A DNA stretch of 64,000 nucleotides from Grimontia sedimenti (GTDB lineage Bacteria > Pseudomonadota > Gammaproteobacteria > Enterobacterales > Vibrionaceae): positions 62,001-126,000 of the forward strand of contig NZ_JAALDL010000009.1 in assembly GCF_011045095.1 (NCBI RefSeq), read 5' to 3'. The position numbers and the translations under genes are program-made. This document shows, piece by piece, positions 36,734 to 46,842 of the stretch. The notes below the pieces were generated by a model, which saw only the letters and a list, made by a program, of their open reading frames with translations, had not been told where the DNA came from and did no database searches. The first letter of the stretch is position 1, and each line of letters opens with the position of its first letter.

Positions 36734-37231
36734 CTATTGCATTACAAAGCCAGTAAATAACACCCGCTCAACCACTGTTTTGCCGGTGACTTTTTCCATT
36801 GCAGCCTGCACGGTATCGACAGCCTGCTTGCGGACTTCCACCTGTCCTTGCGGCGTGCGCAGTTGCTCAACGGTTGCCGCCCCGAACGTTGTCAGAAGGC
36901 TGTGCTCAACCAAAGGCAAATTCTGCTTCGCCAATGTTTCGTTCTGGTCGCCACGCACCAACAGCTGAACTTTAACTTGTACCAACCGTTGTTGCATGTC
37001 GCCGGTTACGTTAAACACAAAAGGCTGCGGTAACGTAACGTAAATCGCTTGAAGGTTCACTGGTTCAGGTTCTTCAATCACAATGTCTTCCTGTGGCGCG
37101 CTATCACCGCCCATCAGGAAAAAGAAAGCACCTGCACCACCACCGAGTAACAACACTGCCGCCACGATGATAATGATCAGTTTCTTTTTACCGCCACCAC
37201 CGCCGCCAGCTTCAATATCTTCATCTGCCAT
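36734..37231 (-). CDS. fliL: FliL, flagellar motor-associated membrane protein
   Basis: 165 residues: a Gly-rich cytoplasmic N-terminus, one transmembrane helix (about 17-40) and a periplasmic domain ending in ERVLFTGFVMQ, the FliL-type C-terminus. It associates with the stator and basal body and supports torque. Located between fliK and fliM as usual. Confidence 0.94.
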   Translation of the reverse strand: MADEDIEAGGGGGGKKKLIIIIVAAVLLLGGGAGAFFFLMGGDSAPQEDIVIEEPEPVNLQAIYVTLPQPFVFNVTGDMQQRLVQVKVQLLVRGDQNETLAKQNLPLVEHSLLTTFGAATVEQLRTPQGQVEVRKQAVDTVQAAMEKVTGKTVVERVLFTGFVMQ

Positions 37232-37296
37232 GATTCACCTCAGTTTCGGGTTAATTCGATTTCCAGTTTCAAAACAAGCGCAGCAAGAATGCTACA

Positions 37297-39243
37297 TTAA
37301 GCATAATAGTCAACACGATCTTTTGATGTATTGACATAGAGCTCAGTGTTTACCACAGAGTGATCTGCGTCCTGTTCATTTCCCCAGCCAAATCGAGATG
37401 AGTCACCTTGTCCACTCTGCCCGCCCTGACCTTCACCCTGTTGGGCTTGGTTACCTGCAAATTGCTGTCTGCCGCCTGCATCCTGATGTTGAACAGAGGA
37501 CTGGGACAATTGCAGGCCTTGCTGCTGCATCATTTCACGAAGACGCGGCATGGACTGTTCCACCAAATCCCTTGCGGTCTGATTCGCCACCGTAAACTGC
37601 ACCGAAGCCTGATCGTTGTTCACCGACAGTTTGATTTGCAGTCTGCCCAGTTCAGGTGGGTCGAGACGAATATCCACATGCTTGAGGTTTTTCGACATCA
37701 TCATGTTGACGCGTTCAGACAAGGCATTCGCCGCTTCTGTCTGGTTTTGGCTCATTTGTAACGGTGTTTGTGCCGCTGCGGCATCCAGTTTTGCTGCTGT
37801 GGTGCCCGCTTGCTGACCAAAACTTGATGCCAGTTGCTGAGCAAGGTGATCTGCTTTGGCTTCACCCGGGCGCGCGGTTTCCGTCAACTGTTGGGCGGCT
37901 GTCGCTTCAAGAACGGCTTGGCTGGCTGCAGGCTGTGGTTGGTTAGCACCATTTTGCATCCCTGCCGGCGTCCATGGGATTGCGGCAAACGCTGACATTG
38001 GGGTAGTTTGCTGAGCTTGAGGGTTCACCGCTGCTTGCACCGCAGAGGCGGCTTGACTCATGTTTGCCTGAGCAGTCGGCGTTAACCCTTTCGCCTGCAA
38101 TTCTGCCGCGAGTGCTTTCTCTGGCTCACCACTCATGGTCGATGCTGCCGCCATTTGGGCTCGCATCATCATGTCCTGTTGCGCTTTTGTCCCCGCCCAC
38201 TCCGGTGACTGACTGGCTTTCGCCATCATTTCCGGTGTGATTTCCACGTCACCGTTCGCAGCTGCCATTGAAGCTGCCTGGGCCAGTACCGGCGCTGCGG
38301 CAGTCGGTGAATCGGGTTGTGTGATTTCTTGTGCTGTCGATGCGCGAAGGGCATCTACTGCGGCAACCAGCTCTGCGTCGCTCAGAGGTTTGGCATCAGC
38401 CTCTAGACTACTTTTGGCGGGTGAAACGTTCAGTGAATCTGCTTCTACCCTGGCAACCAGTTGTTGAATGACAACCTTTTCTTCATCGGTGAGCATATTG
38501 ACGGGCTTGGAAAGCAAAGCATCCACTTCGGCTTCAACGGCTTTATCAAATGCTGGCTTGGCGCTATCCATCTGTTCTTCAGCATCAAGTTTAGAAGCAC
38601 CCTTTGCCAATGCTGCCTTTGGCGCTTCAACCTGCATTGCCAACGCGGCTTTTACTTCTTCAAGCAGAACTTCGGTGTTGGCTTTCTGTGGCGGCAAGCT
38701 TTTGCCATCAGCCATCACAGGTTCAACCTGCGCGGCTTTGAATTCTGATGATGTATCGGTTTTGGCTTGGAGTGCCTGATTGGACTCATTAAGGCGCTGC
38801 AACAGGACTTCGCCATCTTGCTTGGCGACCTGTTGGCGTGTCACAACAGCCTCTTCACCATTTTCCTCAGAAGCCGTGGCTTTCAGCACTTGCGCTTCAG
38901 CTTCTCCGTTTGCCACAGACTTTGTGGCGACTTCTTCGCCCTCAGCGTCAAAATTCGCTTCATCCAGCGCCAACTTTTCGGCATCTTCACCGTCGCCACT
39001 GGCAAGTGCTTTCGTCAAAGCGGCATTAATCGCCTCTTCACTGGCGGCATCACCCTCGGCAGAAACAGCTTTTTCACCAACAGCCACGTCGGCTTCACCA
39101 TCACCAGAAACCAGCTGCGTCAGTTGTGCAAAGAAACCTTCTCCTTCACTTTCAGACACTTCTGGAGACATGACAGCTTTGCCCTCCCCAACAGGGGCTT
39201 TGCTGCTTGATACACCGGAAAGTAAGAAACTGGTTTGGCTCAT
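37297..39243 (-). CDS. fliK: FliK, flagellar hook-length control protein
   Basis: 648 residues, long for the family but usual for Vibrio. The N-terminal 450 residues are low-complexity Ala/Glu/Gln-rich and secreted as a ruler. The C-terminal domain (HVDIRLDPPELGRLQIKLSV, then RDLVEQSMPRLREMMQQQGL) triggers FlhB switching. The end (DRVDYYA) also fits Vibrio FliK. The Gly/Gln-rich segment before the end (about 600-630) looks disordered. Confidence 0.94.
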   Translation of the reverse strand: MSQTSFLLSGVSSSKAPVGEGKAVMSPEVSESEGEGFFAQLTQLVSGDGEADVAVGEKAVSAEGDAASEEAINAALTKALASGDGEDAEKLALDEANFDAEGEEVATKSVANGEAEAQVLKATASEENGEEAVVTRQQVAKQDGEVLLQRLNESNQALQAKTDTSSEFKAAQVEPVMADGKSLPPQKANTEVLLEEVKAALAMQVEAPKAALAKGASKLDAEEQMDSAKPAFDKAVEAEVDALLSKPVNMLTDEEKVVIQQLVARVEADSLNVSPAKSSLEADAKPLSDAELVAAVDALRASTAQEITQPDSPTAAAPVLAQAASMAAANGDVEITPEMMAKASQSPEWAGTKAQQDMMMRAQMAAASTMSGEPEKALAAELQAKGLTPTAQANMSQAASAVQAAVNPQAQQTTPMSAFAAIPWTPAGMQNGANQPQPAASQAVLEATAAQQLTETARPGEAKADHLAQQLASSFGQQAGTTAAKLDAAAAQTPLQMSQNQTEAANALSERVNMMMSKNLKHVDIRLDPPELGRLQIKLSVNNDQASVQFTVANQTARDLVEQSMPRLREMMQQQGLQLSQSSVQHQDAGGRQQFAGNQAQQGEGQGGQSGQGDSSRFGWGNEQDADHSVVNTELYVNTSKDRVDYYA

Positions 39244-39332
39244 AATTATCCCGCTTCAGATTCTTTATCGTTTGACGCCGGCAACCTTGCCCGGCAACGT
39301 GTTACAAAGGTAAAAGCAATTATCAGGCCAGC

Positions 39333-39782
39333 TTAGAATTTCGTGGCATTTTGACGGGTATAAATAAGGGTGGCGAACTCGTCCATCTGTTTTTGCTCCA
39401 GACGTTCAGCCCGCATTTTTGCTTCGTTCTGGCGTTTTTCAACCAGCCATTCTAGGGACTTGGTTTTCTGTCGACATTGCTGCCAGTGCTCTCGGCACTG
39501 CTCGACATTGTCTTCGAAATCCATTGCCGCCTGGCGTTGTTTTGCCAGTGTTTCATCCAGTTGGACGATAAAACGGTTCAGGTGACCATAGCTGCTGGCG
39601 CTTAAGCCTGCCTGTCCACGCTCGGACATTTGGCGGAAGTAATCCAGACGGTAACGCTCAATCTGCTCTACCTGAAGGTAGTAATTTTGAAGTTCTTGCT
39701 GGGCAGCTACCAAAGCCAGCTGAGCCTGTTGTTCCTGCTCTTTGGCTTGGTCGATCAGAAGGTTCATCGCGGCTTCAGACAT
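39333..39782 (-). CDS. fliJ: FliJ, flagellar export central stalk protein
   Basis: 149 residues, almost entirely coiled coil, with the FliJ pattern LDYFRQMSERGQAGLSASSYGHLNRFI. It inserts into the FliI hexamer and escorts chaperones. It lies 7 bases after fliI. Confidence 0.94.
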   Translation of the reverse strand: MSEAAMNLLIDQAKEQEQQAQLALVAAQQELQNYYLQVEQIERYRLDYFRQMSERGQAGLSASSYGHLNRFIVQLDETLAKQRQAAMDFEDNVEQCREHWQQCRQKTKSLEWLVEKRQNEAKMRAERLEQKQMDEFATLIYTRQNATKF

Positions 39783-39789
39783 GGCTCAC

Positions 39790-41106
39790 CTACTGAAGCG
39801 TTGAACGCAGCATGTTGACGCACATGTCGTAAGGCACCACATCTTTCATCCCCTGTTGCAGATACATGTCCAAACGGGGTTTGAGGGTGAACGCCTGATC
39901 GATACCCTGATCGGTGCCGGGTTTATACGCGCCAATCGACACCAAATCCTGATTTTTACGACACACGGAAAGCACTTGCCGCACAGCACGCGCCATCAGC
40001 ATATGTTCGTCATCAACAATATTTGGCATCACACGACTGACTGAACGTTCGACATCGATCGCCGGATAATGCCCAGCGTCTGCCATTTCACGAGACAGCA
40101 CAATGTGACCATCAAGAATCGCACGAGCTGCATCTGCGATAGGATCCTGCAGGTCATCACCTTCGGTTAATACCGTAAAGAATGCCGTGATAGAGCCCTG
40201 CCCTTCATTGCCATTACCTGCACGTTCTACCAGTGCAGGGAGTTTCGCAAATACCGAAGGCGGGTAACCTTTGGTGGCAGGCGGTTCGCCAACAGACAAC
40301 GCAATCTCGCGCTGCGCCTGAGCGAATCGGGTCAGTGAGTCCATTAGAAGCAGGACATCCAAACCCTGGTCACGGAAAAACTCGGCAATGGTGAGTGCCG
40401 TCTGACAGCCCTTTAAACGCATCAAAGGTGACGCATCGGCAGGGGCCGCAATCACCACTGAGCGCTCACGGCCTTCTTTGCCAAGGATTTCATCAATGAA
40501 TTCTTTCACCTCACGGCCACGCTCACCAATCAACCCCACCACAACTACCTGTGCAGTCGTGCCTCGGGTCATCATGCCGAGCGTCACCGATTTACCGACA
40601 CCTGAGCCAGCAAACAGACCAATACGCTGACCTTTACCTACGGTTAACAGGCCATTGATGGCTTTAATGCCGACATCCAGCGGTGTATCAATAGGCTTTC
40701 TTGCCAGTGGGTTGATAGCCGCAGGCGTAAAAGGCGCCGTTTGTCCGGTAAAGATATCCCCCAGTCCATCCAGCGGATTGCCCACGCCGTCAATGACGCG
40801 GCCAAGGAGTTCAAGACCAACCGGAATACCCTGTTCGCCAACCATCGGGGTGACGCGCGCGCCCGGTAATACACCGGAGATTTGCTCGCTTGGCATCAGA
40901 TATAGGGTTTCGCCAGAAAAGCCCACAACTTCGGCTTCAATGGTGCCGTTCAGGGTTTCGACTTTGCACAGGCTGCCAACCGGGGCGCGGCAACCGATGG
41001 CTTCTAATGTCAGGCCAACCACACGCACCAGCTTGCCTGAGGCTACCGGACGTGTGGAAAGATTATCGGTTTTCAGCGCGGCGAGGCGCTCAGACAGGCT
41101 GACCAT
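39790..41106 (-). CDS. fliI: FliI, flagellar export ATPase
   Basis: 438 residues, F1-beta-like. Walker A is [13 protein letters not shown], with [15 protein letters not shown] and Walker [23 protein letters not shown] 41106 ([11 protein letters not shown]) is chosen because GGAG lies 7-8 bases upstream and this gives family length; the longer frame to 41253 is the shadow of fliH. It overlaps fliH by 17 bases. Confidence 0.97.
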   Translation of the reverse strand: MVSLSERLAALKTDNLSTRPVASGKLVRVVGLTLEAIGCRAPVGSLCKVETLNGTIEAEVVGFSGETLYLMPSEQISGVLPGARVTPMVGEQGIPVGLELLGRVIDGVGNPLDGLGDIFTGQTAPFTPAAINPLARKPIDTPLDVGIKAINGLLTVGKGQRIGLFAGSGVGKSVTLGMMTRGTTAQVVVVGLIGERGREVKEFIDEILGKEGRERSVVIAAPADASPLMRLKGCQTALTIAEFFRDQGLDVLLLMDSLTRFAQAQREIALSVGEPPATKGYPPSVFAKLPALVERAGNGNEGQGSITAFFTVLTEGDDLQDPIADAARAILDGHIVLSREMADAGHYPAIDVERSVSRVMPNIVDDEHMLMARAVRQVLSVCRKNQDLVSIGAYKPGTDQGIDQAFTLKPRLDMYLQQGMKDVVPYDMCVNMLRSTLQ

Positions 41107-42115
41107 CGTCTTCTCCTGCCTGAACGTCTGCATCAGGAATTTCTTCGATGGCAGGTTCCACGTCTTGTGCTGGTTCTGGTTCACCGGCAGAAGCGAGCAC
41201 GTCTTCATCCTGTGGTTCAGACAAAGATTCCTCTGGCTGTTCAGGCATCTCACCTGTCACCACTTTGTCTGCACCTTGAAGAACGTCAGCACCCAAGCCA
41301 TCAGCAGGTGCTTCTGGCTCTTTCGCCATATTCTGGCCAGCAAATCGGGTTAGCATTTCACGGATGCGATCTTCCATGCGGTAGTCCACAACAGAGTCGC
41401 CACAGGCTACCTGAATATCCCCACGGTTAATCGAGGGTTCTGCAATCAAACGCCATTCGCGGTCGCGAAGGGATTCAACACTGTGCGCAGTCGTCACTAC
41501 ATCCAAATCTTCCGGATGGAGATAAATGGTAATTTGACGCCCACTCATCGGCAGCGCATTGACAGCCTCACGCAAGGTGTTAAGGATCACCTGGGGATTG
41601 GTTTGCACTTCGGTTTGAATCACGGCTTTAGCTAAGTGCAGCACCAGTTCAACCATCTGGTTTTGTACCTGATGATCAACCTGTAACAAAGGGAACGCGA
41701 GTTTGGAGAGAATGGCATCAAGTTGGTGACAGCGGTTTTCAATTAACTGCTGACCTTCTTCCATGCCTTGCTGATACCCTTCTTCCTTACCTGCATCAAA
41801 GCCTTCTGTTTTGCCTTCTTCAAAGCCAGCTTCTTTGCCTTCGGTAAAGCCCGCTTCACGCCCTTCCGCCATACCTTCTTCAACAGCAGATTGGCGGATT
41901 TGCTCAAGCGCATCAGCAGTCAGCATAGAAAGATCGAGTTCAGGCTCCTGGTCATCTTCTTCCCGTTCGGCAGGTTCCCAACCCGGATCGTAGTTCATTG
42001 CGGTATCGCGCGGAGGCGCATTCGCTGGGTCGTAGTTAGGGATGTCCCAACGCTCCAGAACGTCTTCTGTTTGCTCGCTTGCGCGAATGTATCCGCGACG
42101 ACGTTCTAAACTCAT
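41090..42115 (-). CDS. fliH: FliH, negative regulator of FliI with an 11-fold glycine-every-fourth repeat
   Basis: 341 residues. After an acidic N-terminus there is a run with Gly at 81, 85, 89 and so on to 121 (eleven glycines, each four apart), a GxxxG helix typical of FliH but long here. The C-terminal domain (about 125-265) resembles the stator b/delta subunits of F-type ATPases and binds FliI. An acidic tail of about 75 residues ([16 protein letters not shown] onward) extends beyond the usual end. Confidence 0.93.
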   Translation of the reverse strand: MSLERRRGYIRASEQTEDVLERWDIPNYDPANAPPRDTAMNYDPGWEPAEREEDDQEPELDLSMLTADALEQIRQSAVEEGMAEGREAGFTEGKEAGFEEGKTEGFDAGKEEGYQQGMEEGQQLIENRCHQLDAILSKLAFPLLQVDHQVQNQMVELVLHLAKAVIQTEVQTNPQVILNTLREAVNALPMSGRQITIYLHPEDLDVVTTAHSVESLRDREWRLIAEPSINRGDIQVACGDSVVDYRMEDRIREMLTRFAGQNMAKEPEAPADGLGADVLQGADKVVTGEMPEQPEESLSEPQDEDVLASAGEPEPAQDVEPAIEEIPDADVQAGEDDGQPV

Positions 42116-42173
42116 GCTGTTACCTTATAAAACGCTGTGTTCAAGCTTGGTTGATTGGACAAAAAATACGGAA

Positions 42174-43214
42174 TTACAGGAATTCGTCCGCACCGCCGCT
42201 CGCCAGCATGATTTCGCCAGCATCGGCCAGTTTGCGTGCCACAGACAGAATTTCTTTCTGCGCCGCTTCCACATCTGCCACGCGAATTGGACCCATGGCT
42301 TCGAGATCGTCCTGCAGCATCTCTGCAGCACGTTTCGACATATTGCCCAAAATCTTGTCGCGGAGCCCTTCTTCTGCACCCTTGAGTGCTTTGAGCAGTG
42401 CTTCCTGAGGAACGTCTTTGAGGATAGCCTGAATACCGCGGTCGTCCACGTCTGCCAGGTTGTCGAAGACGAACATGAGATCCTGAATTTGCGATGCCAT
42501 TTCTTCGTCGTTCTGGCCAATTTGCTCCATCAGCGCAGACTCGAGCGCGTTGTCCATGTAGTTCATGATATCGGCAGCCGCTTTCAGGCCACCAATCTTC
42601 GCGGCCTGTGCACCTGCTTGACCCGCGAACTGTTTCTCCATGATTTCATTCAGCTCATGCAGTGCCGCAGGCTGAACCTCTTCAAGGTTAGCAATACGCA
42701 TCACTAAGTCGAGGGCGTCACGTTCGGCGAACTGAGAAAGAATGACCGCTGACTGCTCCGGCTCCAGGTAAGAAAGTACGATGGTCTGGATTTGCGGGTG
42801 TTCGTTGATGATGATGGAAGCCACCTGACGAGGATCCATCCACTTGAGTGAATCGAGGCCTTTTGAGCCACTGCCAAGCACAATCTGATCGACCAGGTTG
42901 TTGGCTTTGTCCTCACCCAATGCTGCAACAAGTGCATTACGAACGAAGTCTTCACTGCCCATGCCAATCGCCGTGTAGCCTTGAATGTCTTCAAGGAAGG
43001 CGCGATGGACAGCATTCACTTTATCCTGATTAAGATCAGCCAACTGGGTCATGGCGCTACCCACCTTCTGAACCTGTTTTGGTTCAAGGTGGCGGATAAT
43101 GCTGGCTGCGTCCTGCTCAGTGAGACTGAGAAGGAGAATAGAGGCCTTTTCTATGCCTGATAGCTGCGACACATCAAAGGTGTTCGCAGGTAAGTCTTTA
43201 TCGTCTTTAGCCAT
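42174..43214 (-). CDS. fliG: FliG, flagellar motor switch torque protein
   Basis: 346 residues with the three FliG domains. The N-terminus LSGIEKASILLLSL binds FliF, the middle carries an EHPQ motif (NEHPQIQTIVLSYL), and the C-terminal torque helix has the charged residues EEGLRDKILGNMSKRAAE that contact the stator. Overlaps the fliF stop by 8 bases. Confidence 0.97.
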   Translation of the reverse strand: MAKDDKDLPANTFDVSQLSGIEKASILLLSLTEQDAASIIRHLEPKQVQKVGSAMTQLADLNQDKVNAVHRAFLEDIQGYTAIGMGSEDFVRNALVAALGEDKANNLVDQIVLGSGSKGLDSLKWMDPRQVASIIINEHPQIQTIVLSYLEPEQSAVILSQFAERDALDLVMRIANLEEVQPAALHELNEIMEKQFAGQAGAQAAKIGGLKAAADIMNYMDNALESALMEQIGQNDEEMASQIQDLMFVFDNLADVDDRGIQAILKDVPQEALLKALKGAEEGLRDKILGNMSKRAAEMLQDDLEAMGPIRVADVEAAQKEILSVARKLADAGEIMLASGGADEFL

Positions 43215-44967
43215 CGTTGCTTACCCAGCTTTTCACTACCTGAGCTGCCAAATCAGGTTCATTGGCAACCAGTGCCCGAACTGCTTTCAGCAGGTCTTCA
43301 TCTTTATGGAGGTCTGGCAGGTTCAGGTTCGAAGAACTCATGCCAAAGTTGTTAGAGCCATCAAGCTCCGCACCAATCAGGCCAATATCGTCGTCTGGGC
43401 TTAGAGGCAAGCCATCTGGCCCCAGCATCTCGCCGTTTGGTCCCAGTAAGCTGTCGTCGTCTTTCGCTGGGTTAATCAGTTTAGACATCGCTGGGCGAAT
43501 CAACACCAATACCACCACGATGATAACCAGAGAGGCCGCCAGCCAACGCACCCAGTCGTTGAAGTTCTGGTGTTCCCAAATTGGCACATCACCCAAGGCC
43601 ACTTCTTCCGGCGTCACAAACGGTACGGAAATCACTTCTAAAATATCACCGCGGTTTTCCGCGTAACCCACACCACCGACAAGCAGGCGGCGGATTTTTT
43701 CCAGCTCCGCGTCTCCAACAGGCGTACGGGTAATTTCACCGGTTTCCGGATTAGTAGAAGCGATGTAATCCACAGCCACTGACACAGTTTGACGGGCAAT
43801 GGTGCCTGTCTGACCACGGCGGTGACTGATGGTGGTATCCAATTCAAAGTTTCGGGTGGCTTCGCGACTGAGTGAACCTTTGTCGCCGACGCCGCCGTTT
43901 TTCAGATCCTGCACGTCTTGCGGAATCGCTGAGTCAGCCGGTGGCTGGTTACTCAGCGCGCCCGGAATACCGGCAACATAGTCGGTATTGTTGTAGTTCT
44001 CACGGGTGTATTCGCTTCGGGTCGAGGACGTAGCCGGGTCGAAACGCTTACGGGTTTCTTCAATGGAGCTGAAATCCATAGTGACATCGACCTGAGAGGT
44101 GTAATTACCCAGGCCCAGAACCGGGATCAGAATCGCGTCAATTTTTTCTCTAAGCGCCTGTTCTTGCTTGCGCTCCAACTCATATTCTTTGCGGCGTTGA
44201 GAAGCCATTGGATCCTGACTGCCTGAACTTAGCAAACGGCCATGTTGGTCAGTCACGGTGACTCGGGAAGGTTTCAGGCTTGGTACGGCAGACGCCACCA
44301 TATCAACAATCGAGTCCACTTCTTCCTGACCCAGCTGAGTGGTGCCGCGCACGGTAAGGAACACGGTTGCGGAAGCTTCTTGGTTGTGGCGAACGAACAC
44401 GCTTTGTTTCGGCATGGCCAGCAGCACTCGGGCTTTGCTGACTGCACGGATTTTCTCAATCGCAGCAGCAAGCTGACGTTCGCGGCTCAGTTTAAGACGC
44501 TCACGTTCAAGTTGCTGAGAAACACCAAAACCCATGTCCTGCATCAGAATATCGTCACCGGCTTCGGTGGCAGAGTTCAGACCGGCACGGCTGAGGTTGA
44601 GTTTGATGGTCGAGTAATCTTTCGCAGGCACACGAATGGTGTTGCCTTCTAGCTTGTAATCGATTTTTTGCTGGTCAAGATGGTCAAGAACCGGGATCAA
44701 CTCTTCCGTTTCGTAGGTGCCCAATGGGCGCATTTCTGGTTCTTGAACCCACAGGAAAAGCAGCACAACAAGAGAAATACAAATAGCGACGGCTGCAACG
44801 AGGATCAGTTGGCGTGCAATATCAATCCCGCCCAGTGGACCGGTTGGGGTGACATTTCGCTCCATCATGTCCGGATCGGCAAGCGACGATCCGCCATCGG
44901 TGGTGGCAGGTAATGCTGCTGCACCATCGTTTAGAGCGAGTTGTGTGTTGTCGTTGTCTTCCGCCAC
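43207..44967 (-). CDS. fliF: FliF, MS-ring protein
   Basis: 586 residues. It has an N-terminal transmembrane helix (about 50-72), a large periplasmic ring domain including RERQLAAAIEKIRAVSKARVLLAMP, a second helix (about 463-484, WLAASLVIIVVVLVLIRPAM) and a C-terminal FliG-binding segment (LVANEPDLAAQVVKSWVSND). It is the assembly platform for rotor and export gate. Confidence 0.97.
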   Translation of the reverse strand: MAEDNDNTQLALNDGAAALPATTDGGSSLADPDMMERNVTPTGPLGGIDIARQLILVAAVAICISLVVLLFLWVQEPEMRPLGTYETEELIPVLDHLDQQKIDYKLEGNTIRVPAKDYSTIKLNLSRAGLNSATEAGDDILMQDMGFGVSQQLERERLKLSRERQLAAAIEKIRAVSKARVLLAMPKQSVFVRHNQEASATVFLTVRGTTQLGQEEVDSIVDMVASAVPSLKPSRVTVTDQHGRLLSSGSQDPMASQRRKEYELERKQEQALREKIDAILIPVLGLGNYTSQVDVTMDFSSIEETRKRFDPATSSTRSEYTRENYNNTDYVAGIPGALSNQPPADSAIPQDVQDLKNGGVGDKGSLSREATRNFELDTTISHRRGQTGTIARQTVSVAVDYIASTNPETGEITRTPVGDAELEKIRRLLVGGVGYAENRGDILEVISVPFVTPEEVALGDVPIWEHQNFNDWVRWLAASLVIIVVVLVLIRPAMSKLINPAKDDDSLLGPNGEMLGPDGLPLSPDDDIGLIGAELDGSNNFGMSSSNLNLPDLHKDEDLLKAVRALVANEPDLAAQVVKSWVSNDG

Positions 44968-44982
44968 AGGTTACGTCCTACG

Positions 44983-45294
44983 TTAAACAGGCATGTTCAT
45001 CAGTTCTTTGTACGCTTCGACCAGCTTGTTGCGGGTCTGCACCGTTGCTTCGAAAGCAACGCTGGACTTGTTACGCGCAATCATCACATCTGAAAGGCTG
45101 ACGCTGCGGTCGCCTTGGTCAAAACGTGTCGCCAACTCACTGGAAGTCTTTTGAATGCCATTCACGGAATTGATGGCGCCAGACAAAAGTTCACCAAAGT
45201 CCTGAGAGACTTGTTGACCAGTCGCAGCACGTGACGTGTTCTGCGCTTCCAATGCCATGGTCTGCATTTCATGCTGCATCGGGTTAATTTTCAT
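44983..45294 (-). CDS. fliE: FliE, MS-ring to rod junction protein
   Basis: 103 residues with the FliE C-terminus SDVMIARNKSSVAFEATVQ TRNKLVEAYKELMNMPV-type ending (spaced here for length). First gene of the fliEFGHIJKLMN unit, 60-65 bases downstream of a strong sigma54 promoter. It is exported through the gate and links FliF to the rod. Confidence 0.95.
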   Translation of the reverse strand: MKINPMQHEMQTMALEAQNTSRAATGQQVSQDFGELLSGAINSVNGIQKTSSELATRFDQGDRSVSLSDVMIARNKSSVAFEATVQTRNKLVEAYKELMNMPV

Positions 45295-45368
45295 AGGTCG
45301 TCCTCGCTGTCAAAACTTTGGCAATTCCCGTCAGTTCGGGCTTTTTGGGCTTTCTGATTACTATTTAT

Positions 45369-45384
45369 GCAATTATTAAGCCAG
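45369..45384 (-). promoter_or_regulatory. Sigma54 promoter of the fliE operon
   Basis: On the minus strand CTGGCTTAATAATTGC matches the consensus with GG and GC separated by 10 bases and a full TTGC -12 element. The predicted start near 45357 leaves a leader of about 63 bases. FlrC is the expected activator. Confidence 0.8.
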
Positions 45385-45420
45385 TTATTATAACGTAGTC
45401 ACTCATCAAAAAGCACCGAT

Positions 45421-46842
45421 TCACTGAGGAATGTCGATCCCCGCATCACGCATTTTGGCGAGTTTGTAACGCAAGGTTCTTGGACTGATGCCTAAACGCT
45501 CAGCTACATCTTTCCGGCGACCTTCACAGGCACGAATCGTATCCAGAATGATGGCGAACTCCTGATCGCGAAGTTCACTCCCCAGGCTGTCAGAAGATGC
45601 AGTAACAGGTTCGGGATGGTAAGACTCAACGCGATTTGGCATGGCCTGTGGTTGAATGGTCGGTGACACAGCTTCACTGCCAGCAACCAGATTCTGCAAG
45701 CTACCAGCGTCTTGCCAGTCAACGCCTTCCAGAAGGATGTCGACAGCTTCAATCACTCCCTGATTGCAAAGGATCAAAGCGCGTTGCATCACGTTGTCCA
45801 GTTCACGCACATTCCCCGGCCAGCGATACTGTGTCAGTTTTTCGGCAGCACCTTGGGTCAGTTGCGGAACCGCTTGTCCCAGCTTGCAGCAATGGCGTTT
45901 CAAAAGGTGTTCGGCAAGCGGAATAATATCTCCAGTACGCTCACACAGCGGCAACCAGGAGATTGGGAAAACATTCAGACGGTAGTAAAGATCTTCTCGG
46001 AAATTTCCTTCTTCCACGTACTGACGAAGATCGCGGTTACTGGTTGCGAGCACGCGCACATCCAACTTAATGCTCTTGCGGCTGCCCAGACGCTCGACTT
46101 CGCGCTCCTGAAGCACGCGCAGCAACTTGGCTTGCAGCGCCAAGTCCATTTCACTGATTTCATCCAGCAAGATGGTGCCGCCCTGAGCCTGCTCAAATTT
46201 GCCCGGGCACGCCTGAACCGCTCCGGTAAAAGCACCTTTCTCGTAACCAAACAGGGTCGCTTCCAGCATGTTTTCTGGAATCGCCGCACAGTTGATGGCG
46301 ACAAAAGCCCCTTCAGAACGCAAAGACTGACGGTGTATATGGCGCGCCATGACTTCTTTACCTGAACCGCTTGGGCCAAGGATCATCACGTTGGCATCGG
46401 TCTTCGCTACACGGTCAGCCAATGCAATCAGTGCCTGACTTTTCGGGTCAGCGACCACAGCATCACTCGTGTCAGCCTTAACCGGTGCATAACGGCTCAC
46501 CATGTTCAGCAGTACTTCGGGCGCAAACGGTTTGGCCATGTAATCAATCGCACCTTCTTTCATGGCGGCGACTGCATCCTGAATATTCGCGTACGCCGTC
46601 ATCAGCAGCACTGGCAGGTTGGGGTAGTTCAGCTTGAGGTTTCTAAGCAAACCCAATCCGTCCATCCCTGCCATCTGAACATCAGAGACTACGATGTCGA
46701 CAGTTTCATTTTTCAGCATTAACAGAGCCTGTTCGGCGCTGTCTGCTTCAAGCCACTGGTAACCTGCAAGTGCAAGGGTATCCACCAAGGCTTCACGCAA
46801 GCCTTCATCATCTTCAACGATAAGTACTTTGCTCTGATTCAT
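45421..46842 (-). CDS. flrC: FlrC, sigma54-dependent flagellar response regulator
   Basis: 473 residues. The receiver domain has phospho-Asp in DIVVSDVQMAGMDG, the AAA+ domain has Walker A LGPSGSGKEVMARH and the sigma54 contact loop [10 protein letters not shown], and the C-terminal Fis-type HTH is RRKDVAERLGISPRTLRYKL. Phosphorylated by FlrB, it activates hook-basal body and core flagellin genes. It overlaps flrB by 4 bases. Confidence 0.95.
   Translation of the reverse strand: MNQSKVLIVEDDEGLREALVDTLALAGYQWLEADSAEQALLMLKNETVDIVVSDVQMAGMDGLGLLRNLKLNYPNLPVLLMTAYANIQDAVAAMKEGAIDYMAKPFAPEVLLNMVSRYAPVKADTSDAVVADPKSQALIALADRVAKTDANVMILGPSGSGKEVMARHIHRQSLRSEGAFVAINCAAIPENMLEATLFGYEKGAFTGAVQACPGKFEQAQGGTILLDEISEMDLALQAKLLRVLQEREVERLGSRKSIKLDVRVLATSNRDLRQYVEEGNFREDLYYRLNVFPISWLPLCERTGDIIPLAEHLLKRHCCKLGQAVPQLTQGAAEKLTQYRWPGNVRELDNVMQRALILCNQGVIEAVDILLEGVDWQDAGSLQNLVAGSEAVSPTIQPQAMPNRVESYHPEPVTASSDSLGSELRDQEFAIILDTIRACEGRRKDVAERLGISPRTLRYKLAKMRDAGIDIPQ

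Noticed and set aside
39790-41253. Longer fliI start giving 487 residues
   Set aside because: The extra 49 residues are read from within fliH and lack family similarity; a good ribosome site precedes ATG 41106.
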